64,000 bases of DNA from Heliocidaris erythrogramma (taxonomy: Eukaryota > Echinodermata > Echinoidea > Camarodonta > Echinometridae). Below the pieces are notes generated by a model. It did no database searches and had not been told where the DNA came from. It saw only the letters and a program-made list of their open reading frames with translations. Positions 34,538 through 45,300 of the stretch are shown here, in pieces. The stretch spans positions 21,833,081-21,897,080 of the forward strand of contig CM046857.1 of assembly GCA_025617745.1 (NCBI GenBank), in the 5' to 3' direction. The position numbers and the translations under genes were made by a program. Position 1 is the stretch's first letter; every line of letters starts with the position of its first letter.

Positions 34538-35037
34538 ATTAGAGACTTTTAGAATTGCACGTCCACTTAGTCGACTGGTACGCAAGGACATCATTCTACG
34601 CCACTGCGCATGCGCCACTCGCCCTCTCCCTGTCCTCCCCCCTGACTTGCAAAATCGAGAACGTGTTCACTTCGTTTTTGCGGTGCTCCGAAATCTTCGA
34701 CGGGGTTCACGTATATGACGTCATCAGAACAGCTCAGTACCTTTTCTTGAAATCACTGTAAATTCAACGATGTTTTCTCTTTGTCGTGTTTTAAATTATC
34801 GTCTGAAGTCTGAAAGTTGTACTGGCAAGTTATAAATCTGGAATTAAATCAAGTGAAGTGCAATTAAGCGTGCACAAGTTGAGTGTGTACTTCCGGTTGA
34901 CGTCGACGGTACGTACACGTCGAGTGAAATCTAAAATGATCAGAACTGTAGTCAACATGGGCAGTCGACGACGTTGACATGCGCGAATTAGTCGACTGGG
35001 ACGAAGTACTAGTCCACTGCTTCTAAAAGTCCCTAAT
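34538..35037. mobile_element. 500-bp MITE, AGGGACTTTTAGAA ends
   Basis: Inverted ends ATTAGAGACTTTTAGAA and TTCTAAAAGTCCCTAAT, with inner pairs around AGTCGACTGG / CCAGTCGACT and GCGCATG. A lone half-copy (TAGTCCACTGCTTCTAAAAG) lies near 35927. Confidence 0.75.
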
Positions 35038-35353
35038 AGCATTGAGAGAGCGCCCTAGATGGTTAGTCTAGATTCTGTCCGTTTTTTATATTTGATTTAT
35101 TCCCTAACTAAACGCTGCTCTCTCTCTACATGCAATATCCCACACATGCAGAGCGCGACTCTCCACTAATCACGTGATCCCTAAAATTTCACCCGTCGAA
35201 ATGTTTGCGAGGGTCGAATGAAAGGAGTATCTCAGTTTTAGCGTTGGGGTGTATTATTTTCTCAACGCGAAAAGTCCAGCGAAAAGTCCACCATCTACTA
35301 GTCCAGTGCACTAGTAGATGGTGTGCTGCTGCGGCTATATATACACCAGCTCC

Positions 35354-35505
35354 AGGGCCCCGTTTCATAAAACGTGTTTTCAGTATCAACTGCCATATTT
35401 TATATGACAAAATTGCTCTCAGCCAATCAGATGCGAGGATTTCAGTAGCTTATAACAGTAAATTGCAACTTGTTATTGATAATAAGTTTTATGAAACAGG
35501 GCCCT
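35354..35505. mobile_element. 152-bp MITE, AGGGCCCCGTTTCATAAAAC ends
   Basis: Inverted ends AGGGCCCCGTTTCATAAAAC and GTTTTATGAAACAGGGCCCT. The core GCTCTCAGCCAATCAGATGC matches, inverted, the core of the 6369-6503 MITE. Confidence 0.8.
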
Positions 35506-36360
35506 GCGGTGGCTGGTGAGTCCAATACGCGAATGGCAATCTCTTGCGCACCGGCCACATACACTGGCATTACTTGTCTTAAGATATATATATAATGTAT
35601 CGATAACGATAACGATAACAACTTTCAATTCATTTAATTCATTTAAAACAAAAAAAGTCAATTCAAAACAACCTTTATTTCCTTCTAATTTGTTACATAC
35701 ATGAGATACAAACAAAAGAAAAACCTTCAAGTACAACAATTGAAGGAAGCATGGTCCCTGAAAAGCATAACAATACTTGTGATTAGGGATGCTTATTTAC
35801 AAAAATGGCAAACATTAAACAAGTCAAGTCAAATAGAGGGAAAGGGATAGAAAGAAAGTAAGATAGGATAGAGGATATAATACCATGAACAAATTCATAA
35901 ACTGATCACTGTTAATTCTTAAGTACTAGTCCACTGCTTCTAAAAGTCCCTTTTATCTGCCATGTCGTCCTTCTACCTTTCCTCATGTAATTTTTTTTTT
36001 TTAAATCCTTCTGCCATCTTGTCTTTCTTTCTTTTATCTTATTTTCATCGTTCTATCATCTTCTATTTTTACCTTTCCTTATGTAACTCTTTCTTTTGTC
36101 TTTAGCATTCTATCATCTCTCCTTTCACAGTATGCCTTTTTTGTCTCCCATCTTATCTTTGTATATCCTTTTTATACATGTTTTTAAATTGTCTGCTTCT
36201 CTTATCTTATCTTACATGTCTTATGTCATGTTTTACCATGTATATCTTTATTTTTCACATGTCAGCTTCTCAACAAAATAGAAGATACGGACGTCATTGC
36301 ATTGCATCGTTCTGATAGGATTGCAGTTTTATATAGTTATTATTATTATCATTGTAGGCC
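35506..36360. other. Intergenic, no gene seen
   Basis: CT-rich low-complexity sequence at about 35960-36270, with irregular repeats of CTTTCTTTTATCTTAT-like words. No domain recognised. Confidence 0.4.
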
Positions 36361-36700
36361 TACCCCGATAAAATCTTAATGTATGACCTGCGCTGGAATA
36401 TAATTACTTGTGAATATTGCGACTGCACATAAAAGGCCAAGTGTGATGCCCAGATCAGTTGAATTCATTGCTATATGGTCTTGGAGAGTTCGCCGAACAA
36501 GACCCCCATGGCCTTGACAAGTTCAACCAGAGAAAAGCACTTCATGATCATGATCAACACTACTGGAAAACAAAGAGACCGAAGTATGCTAAATTAAATG
36601 GCGCCACTTCCGGACGTTTACAGACTGGCAGAGAAATGTAATATGATTTTTAAAAAAAGTGCTCGAGAATAGACTACAACAGACGCTTTGGAAAACAAAG
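36361..36700 (-). pseudogene. Dead extra copy of MCT-like exon 1
   Basis: Matches gene B exon 1 and its flanks on both sides, from the intron-side CCCGATAAAA through the exon to the 5' UTR word GACGTTTACAGACTGG. The start codon is gone (GCCACTTCCGG replaces the bases containing CAT on this strand). The codons for the VAMDS region carry a 2-base insertion near 36472, breaking the frame. A GT donor remains at one base offset. No matching exons 2-4 lie between here and gene C, so it is an isolated exon duplicate. Confidence 0.85.
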
Positions 36701-37657
36701 TTACCAGCAAGCAAGAATTTTAAAAATGATAATAGTACCCTTAGTAATACATTAAATTTATTGCAAATGTGACTCAAATGTAATTTGAGACTCGGAAAAA
36801 GCTTAATAAAGACTCAAAAAGGGATAAAGGCCCCGCATAAATCCCAGGGACTATGCATACTTTTGGCCTTCCAGCTGCCATAACTTAACACACAAAATCA
36901 TGCATTTTTGAATGATTCTAATTCCCCCATAATCCAATTGAAATTTTCTAAAATGTGACTTAAATAAGATTTTAATCTTTGAAAAGCATAATTAACGCTC
37001 AACTATAACAGACCCCTCATAAATTACAGGTTAAGATGTCACAAGGGTACAGTAGGACCCATAACAAAATAAATGCATGTTTTCGTCATCTTTTGCGCTG
37101 TGTTGATGTTTTTCCAGTTAACATCTTGAATATCTTAAATATCTTGTACATTATAAGTACATTATAAAGTAGAAAAAAAAACCCTCATCTAAAGCATACC
37201 ACAATAAGTAAATAAATCAAAATATAAGGTAAAGATCTTAACGAAGTCTAGTAACATCCAGAAATTGAGATCTGCTGCATGGGCTTCATATAAATGGAAA
37301 ACAAGTCAGAAAGAGAAATCTTATAGTGTACGTGTAAACACAAAAGAGGTAATAAAGTAATATTCACATATTATCTTTACAGCATTTATACTCTTTTATC
37401 AATGTACAATCCCATTGTTGTCAATGATGTCCGATCATCACTATGTTCACATCAAATATTCAGAGTTGTAAGTTCAAGGTTCAAATCATATTGTCTACAG
37501 ATTATCATCACAGTACATTGAAGCCACAGAGGTTACGACATTGGATTTTTAAAAATCACCTATCATCAAAGTGGTATTCATACATTTGTTGAATACCTCT
37601 AAAGTTATGCATCATATATTCATAGAAATATCTCCTCTCGGCATATTTCATTCAACA
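36701..37657. other. Intergenic, no gene seen
   Basis: AT-rich sequence between the dead exon and the next TIR element, without a recognisable reading frame. Confidence 0.4.
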
Positions 37658-38507
37658 TTATAAAACGGGTACAAGAATGTAGCCATCCTGATTGGTCAAA
37701 TAACACCATGTGACCGTGCAAAAAAAAGTGATAACACACAGCAAAAAGGCTCTAAAGCACGGCTGAGCTGTGCATACGCGTACCTCTGGTGCGTGCAAAC
37801 TTAAAACGCAATGAAATCGCGTAGTTTAATTGTCATTTTAGCGCAGGGATTACATGCGCGCACTGAAACGCGCAAGACTTTTGTTGGCTCGTGTTGGCTG
37901 CGCTTCTGTGATGTCATCCAGGAAAGCAAATGGCAGCTTCCATGACTGTGCGACTCTTGGCGTTTCTATGGGGTTCGTAACCATTTTTATAGACTTCATA
38001 ATCATATTGCCGACCCGTGTTATAAAACTATTAATACATGGTTGTGAGTGCGATCTGGCAACACGCAGGTTTTTATCGTGGTGTCAAACACACTCGGCTG
38101 GATAGGTCCGTGCAACTGAGTTTAGCAAAAATTTCAAGCTTTGAAAATCCAAATTTCAGTGCTCTTTTCGTACTGTTGGAATCCTTCCCATTTAGTAGAT
38201 CGTCGAGTTCTTCCCCCGTGAGAAGTGCAAAACTGAGATTCGAAGATACAGCCATTTTTTACACGCTGCTATCGTCAAAAATTAAACTTACAGCTGTAAT
38301 TTTGTTGATTTGTTGACATTAGCGTGACGATCGATATCGCGATATCGATAGCGTGTACGGTATAGCGTGTAAAAACATATAGCAAAATCGAGTCGTATTG
38401 TCATGTTTACATGTGCAATAGACCGCTTTGCCGTATGTTTGTTTGGCACAGTCACGTGGTGTTATTTGACCAATCAGGATGGCTACATTCTTGAACCCGT
38501 TTTATAA
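37658..38507. mobile_element. 850-bp TIR element with ~57-bp ends
   Basis: TTATAAAACGGGTACAAGAA, then TGTAGCCATCCTGATTGG, reads inward from 37658 and as the reverse complement ending at 38507, continuing through GTCAAATAACACCA. The interior is GC-richer, with GATATCGCGATATCG near 38332. No transposase is visible; the overlapping short open frames are unrecognised. Confidence 0.8.
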
Positions 38508-39215
38508 AATCGAATAACAAATACATGTAAAGATGTTAAAACGATCATAAAGATAAAGATAAAGACACACCTGATCCTATTTGGAAGTATTAGATTTACA
38601 AAGAATACCATAACTGCCTGGTTATTATATATAACTCACATTTACACTGAATTTTATATACGTTCAAAGAAATATCTGTTTAAACAAAATTATCAAAAAT
38701 TACATTTACATGAATAACGGTTACCATGGCAACGGAAATTGATACACATATATTTTTGTTGGTTTAAATCATGGAGAATATCATTATGGACAGAATGTCC
38801 AAATTTCGTTGAAGGATTATGATATAAAACTTCTGGGCAATAATTTCTTCTTAGTAATTGCAAATTCAGTTATGGCTTGTTTTTCATGGATGAAAATTTT
38901 TCAGGAGTCAGGGGCACACTGAAATTCCCTTTCAAATACGCTAGTGAGTATACACGCATATTTTGGGGTATGCATTTAATAAACAATGGACCCCTGCATT
39001 TTTCAAGGTTTCGCCTTATATTTGATTGATTTCATTGGACCTGTGATATGTTTTGTCCATCTGGTATGCCGTTTTCATCTCTAACTATTCTATACTTTAA
39101 ATTCAATATGAATTCATGAAACAGAACGAAAGCATTTAACGCATGTATGGTTTATAAATAGCACGTCTTGCTAATCACCGTGAGGGCATGTGGCTAAACC
39201 AAAACTCCTCATCAG
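38508..39215. other. Downstream flank of gene C, no gene seen
   Basis: AT-rich DNA just past the gene C stop codon on the minus strand. Likely includes the gene C 3' UTR. Confidence 0.4.
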
Positions 39216-39337
39216 TTATGACTGATTGGGTTTCTTCACTAATTTAGGCAGCAACATAAAGAAAAACGTAAATACTTCAATCACGGCAAGGAGCTTGAAT
39301 GTTGCATCGAATGATGAGAACCTGTCAGCTACGAGTC
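39216..39337 (-). CDS. Gene C exon 4 (C-terminus)
   Basis: 122 nt encoding LVADRFSSFDATFKLLAVIE, a final hydrophobic helix and KLVKKPNQS, then TAA. The acceptor ends CGTAG. Confidence 0.85.
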
Positions 39338-42300
39338 CTACGCAAAAAAAGCAAAATACGGAGAGAGAGAGAGAGAGAGATAATTTTTTAAAAATTATAT
39401 CCATGTAATTATGAACAGTTTAGTTCCAAAACTTGCTACATCCATAAAACTAAGTTCTTAGAAAAACATGGGTTTTCAATTTTCCTAATTTACATTATCA
39501 ATTTTCAGTGAAACTTGGTCCCATTGTACTACTGTCTCACTGCATGGTGGATGCAGAATGCTTTGGAACTGAAATCTTGATCAACAATATAGAGTAGAAT
39601 GCACACAATGTAGCAAACACCTTCTTATGAGTGGTAAACTGAAGGTCATTGTTCAGTACTCCCCTGCCCCTCAAAGAAAAAGGAACAAATTAACTGCTAA
39701 GGGGTTGCAAGGGCTGTCTGTCGGTGTTTATAATTGGTGTAGCCGAATACCACTCAACCCGCCTCCGCGGTCTGGTGGTTAAGGCGTTTGGCGTACAGTG
39801 CCAAAGACTCAGATTCGACTAACGGCGGAGACAGTTTTTGCATCCCCTGCAGTATTTCCACAAAAAAGGAAGTCATTGATGAGGAACAAAGAATTTAGCT
39901 ACGCAAATTATTTCTCTCATTCAATTGAATTGATTTCTCACATTGTGTGTGTGTGTATATTATATATATATATAAGTAGAACACAGTAGAAATGCATTGA
40001 TTGCCAACAGAAAATTTATTAAATCCGAATTTTCGGGGGCCTCCCCCTTTTTCAGGGATATAAACTAACATGTTAGTTTATTTCCCTGAAGAAGGGGGAG
40101 GCCCCCGAAAATTCGGATTTAATAAATTTTCTGTCGGCAATCAATGCATTTCTACTGTGTTCTACTTGTTTAATAATTTTGCCAATACGTGGACTGTAAT
40201 CATCATATATATATATATAATTATATAAACCCCTCAAAAAAGTTCTGCAATTCAACTTTGAGCCTTGATATCTTTTTGGCGGCTTTTTAATCATTCTTGA
40301 TTTTTAGATCATTGGAAAGTTCATTTATCCCCCTTCACATCCATGCCCCATTTGTAATGGTTATGTCATCCTTGAATGCACAGCACCCCTGAATAGAGGG
40401 CAAAGTCAAAAGTGAAAAGTTGCAAATTGAATGGCTATCTTGGCTATTGTCTATTGCTTTTGTTGCAATGTCGGCTGACTGCTGCATCGACCGGGTAACA
40501 GCGTTTGGAGGAGGCAGTGTTATGGTGTGGGGTGGCATATCTGCTGAGGGAAAGACACAGCTTATCATCGTTGATGGAAACCTGACAGCAGAGAGATACC
40601 GAGACAACATTCTTCGGCCAGAGGTCATCCCATACATGCGCAATCTTGGACCAAACGCCATCTTCCAAGATGACAACGCCCGCCCACACAGAGCAAGGAT
40701 CATCACCGAATACCTGCAGGAGGAGGCAGTGACGAGGATGGATTGGCCTGCGAACAGCCCTGACTTGAACCCAATCGAGCACCTGTGGGACCAGCTTGGC
40801 CATGCTGTACGCGCCAGAGTGACATATCACACTACACTGGCTGAGTTGCGACAGATCCTTATCGAAGAGTGGAACCTCATCCCACAGCAACGCATCACCA
40901 GGCTGGTGACAAGCATGAGGAGGAGATGCCAGGCTGTCGTAGCTGTATTCGGATCTTCTACTCGCTACTGAACTTCTGATCCTTTGCTATTCCACATTTG
41001 ATGTGCATGTTACTCAATAAAAAGTGCCAAACATTTTGTCATTTGCAAATTTGTGTTTGTTTTTGTTTCGTTAGAGAGGGGAGAGAGAGTTAAAGAACAT
41101 GAGTTCACATCAAGAAAGGGGAATGTGTTTGTTGAAGTGAAAAGCAATCCAAGAGAAGAGGAGAGTTTGTGTTGCTTATGTTTCTGTGATAGGCTTACAT
41201 GGCTGAAAATGAGATAATTTGCCGAGGGGAGACTTTTTTCCCCACCGCAGTTGTGTACTGCTAAGGTGGAAACTTGCAATATTCTGCATGAAACCAAAAC
41301 ACAATATTAATGTTATCACAATCAGTTGCTAATTAAAACACATTCCATCTTAAAACAAAAGAATAATTCCACTTCAAAATCACTGAAAACAATATTTGTC
41401 CACCAAACAAGGGATTACAGCAGAAACATGCACACCTAATACAAAATTAAACAAACCAAAAGGAACAAAAACAAAGAAACAAAACCTTTCATTCCAGTTA
41501 AGAACTCAGTGTGAACAATAACAATGCATTCTGCAACTTTTCACTTTTGACTTTGCCCTATATTTAGGTGCACTGCACATTCCGTGATTACTTAATCAAT
41601 ACAAATGTGGTATCATTGTGAAGGTGAATAAACAAGCTTTACAATGATATCAAACTTGATTATGATCATACAGTTACAGAGATATAAATGCTTAAACTTG
41701 AATTGCAGAACTTTTTTTGAGGGGTTTATATAAATATATATATTTCTACGTAAATGAATAAGGATTAAATATACATACCTGATAAGTAACCACCAAGAAA
41801 AATTCCACATTCACCTACGACGTAATTCACACTCAGTGCGATTGGAATATTTTCGGAAGAGACTCTGCCTCTCATTGCCAGAGGGCCAAGTGTGGCCCTC
41901 CCAGCAATAGCAGTGGCGGAACACCATGACGTCACCAACATGACGTAAAAATTTGAAACATATGCATCACATGACAAGGAGATGATATTACAAACTGTCA
42001 AAAACAGGTGTATACTGACAGGATCGAAAAGTTTGTGTGTTAGAAAGGCAACGGCGAGTCGCATAGATAGATTGCCAATGGCAGCGACGAAGGTAATAAT
42101 GATCGTACTACTTGGGGAGATTCTCCGTTGAAGGGCATGTGGAACAAGAAAGATGTGCCATCCGGCAAGCACAAAGTGTAATAAAGCATCGGACAAGGAA
42201 ATCGATATAGGACATGGGTCTGCATAAATGTCTGTGCTTCGAAACCATGATGAAATCTTGCCCGGGATACTGGTGAAGTAATTCAGTCTATTCTCGTGAG

Positions 42301-45300
42301 CGAGGTCATAAGGGGATGAATGATCCGAATCCATGGTCAACCTACTGCGTTCCTTTGAAGGGGTCAAGAGCGGTGCCATGTCAGTGTCTTCGGCCATATC
42401 ATCAGGGTCATTGTCTATAGCTTCATCCGAAGTGTACTTGTCACCTTCGCCACGGGAGACACTTTGAGGAATTCCCGAGTTCACTTCATTACTCACTTGA
42501 TTATTTATCTGCAATCCCACATCATCTTTTGCTGCAAGATCCTCTTTGGTTATCCGGATGGCCATGGCGCAGGGGATAGCGTTTAACATGATACCGCCCA
42601 GAATCAGAAGAACTCCGCGCCATTCGTATACCACCAATAATTCTTCTGCCAAGAAAGGAAGCAAAACCATCCCAACGGAGTTTCCACTCATAGAAATGCC
42701 GAAAAGAAGGTTGAAACTCTTTTCTGCAACTCTATCCAATGTAATCATACAGGTCATCAACACAATGCTATGCCCAATTCCTGTGATTAACAAAAAAAAA
42801 AAACTTTGAAAGGAAAATCTCTATAATTATTTCATATAATTCATACAATGTTATACAATGTGAGACTGGTTATCACTGAAATTATCCTTCCTTTGAAATA
42901 GAAAATGACATCCTTTTCTCTCTTTCAACTAAATACATTACTCTTCCATTGTAATAACTTTCCTTTAACATTACCACAATCAACCAAAACAGTGCCAAAT
43001 GCCAGTGCTAAATATTTCTAATAAAAAAAATCAGTGTTTGACGTCCTCTTGCTGGCGTTCCATTTATAAGTCTACCTAGGCATGCTAGGGCTAATCTTTC
43101 CAGTCAATCCTTTCTTACGATGTGCCACTTGTCACTCGCCGCGTTCTGATGATAGGAATCAGACTGTGATTCTCTATAATCATGTCCAATATTTGCTCGT
43201 GAGAGATCTTCTTCATCCATCGTACCCTTTGAAGTGGAAGTGTTCAAATGATAAATACAATACCTAATAGACTTGGGTTCATCAGTTAGGCGTTAAATCC
43301 TTCACAAAAAACGTCAGGGTGCCCGAGCCCCATGAACTCCCCCTTTTGAGGGGATTTCTAACAAATTTTTACGTAACTAGGGAAAAAAGGGGAAATTAGA
43401 AGTCTGGACACATGCATATTTGATGAAATCTCCAGCTATACAGAAAAAGGCACTAAAACAATGCGTTTGTAAGATATCAAAAAAAATCACTAATTTAACA
43501 TTTTAATTCATTTTATTAAGGATATTGGAAGTATTATCATAAAATCTTACCGGAGACTGCATATATTACTAATAAATGTATGTTGTTGCTTGCCAAAGAT
43601 GCGAGGATTGTCACACTGTTGCCCAGCATAGCACCAATAAGGATGAGAAGGCGAGGACACGTGATTCGGGTGAAGAGAAATGATACGATGGGAGCTGAAA
43701 TATAACATAAGATCGAGAACTGTAGGGAAATAAATGGTAGGTGTTGTATGTATTGTCAAGCCAGCAAAAAATGACGTTGACGAAACGTTGGCAACGGTCG
43801 GCACGGTCAGGAAACTTATTTTCGTTTCGAGAAAAAAATGTTTTACAGGAGGTCGAGCTCCGATATTGAAGGTGCAAATTAATTTGTGAGCTTTCATATT
43901 CTTTTAGATCAGTCTGGAAGAATATCATAGAATAAATGTCCCCTAAAAAGGTTGATCTTCAAATGCCCTCATATTCGAAATATAACGAGAAATAGCTGAA
44001 ACAGTTGGACCAAACTTTCACTCCACAGCAAGAATGCATGAGTCAATATCTTATCATTATGTAGATTCAAAACCCTTACAGCATACACATACATTATTTA
44101 CTAGGTAATCATCCTTCCCGAATGCTTCTAGACAGTTTCTTTTACAACTTAATTGCATGACCATGCAGTATTCAACTTTATCTCTAAATGACTCCAAATC
44201 TTAGTTCATTTAAGGGGGCCGAAAAGCTGTTTAGATTTTTTAGATTTATGAAATTTCGGATAAACAATCAAACCATTCAACCTTTAGGGAGAAGTCTTAG
44301 CCGAAAATAATATTGATTCAGTGCCAATATTTAAAGACCTGGTCCGAAGCGATAAATCAAATAGGTGAATTATATATCAATCTGAAGCTTAGGGGACACA
44401 GAAGAGGAAAACCACCACTATTTATCCAGAAATTGCCATGCGGATGAGAAATAGTGGTTTGAAATCTGGAATTCCGGTGGAATTCAAGTGCTTCAAAACC
44501 CTGAAGTTACATCGCGAATAAGAGCCTTCGAGCGGATGACGTCATGTTATGTAGCGATCGATCGCGAGCCTGTGATCTTTCTGCACACAGTAGGCGATGT
44601 CAATACAGAATGGTACGTAACTCGATGAGACTTTGTGTCTTAATTTACTAATTAAAATGATTATTTTAATTAAAACTGAATAGAATAGATATGAATGGGG
44701 ATTAATCGTCGTTCCATTTAATTTTGGGGCTGTTATGAGTCGATTATGCTCTTCACGTTTGTAGGCATGTCTCGCACAATAATGAGTGCATTGCTTGTGT
44801 TAGGTTTTAACTTTGTCATGTTTGTTAAACTTTAGATTTGGTTTAGTCTAGATTTAGCAAAATTATAGCCATCAAAATGCGAAAGGAATCATTCTTACCA
44901 TATATTTAGACGAGATTCTTCGATTCTTTGTAAAATATTTATTGCAGGAATCTTGAAATTGCATTTTCGGATGCATGGACTGCATACGTGGCTGGCCTGC
45001 ATCAGGGCTATCATAGCATGTCTATGCCGCCCGCGCTGCGGGTAACCTACCTACCGGGAGCTGCCGCGAACGCTAGGTTAGTAGGTATACTATAGCTATG
45101 GCCGCAGTTGTCGAAGTTGACAGTCGACGATGTCCTCGCGTTAAACTTACAGCCAAGCTCAAAATATTCGTTCATTTTGAAGAAATTAATACTTTATATA
45201 TAAATCACAAATGGCCAAATTCGCTAAGCCCAGTCGCCATTTATATCCGCCAGATCAAGTTTAGTAAAGTTTCTTGCTTTATTTTGTGATAGTAGGCCTA

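Noticed and set aside
37854-38316. Two overlapping plus-strand open frames
   Set aside because: They lie inside a TIR element and have no recognisable domain or repeat of use elsewhere.
40335-40890. Minus-strand open frames opposite the Tc1-like transposase
   Set aside because: Antisense shadows; the plus strand has the DD34E motifs.
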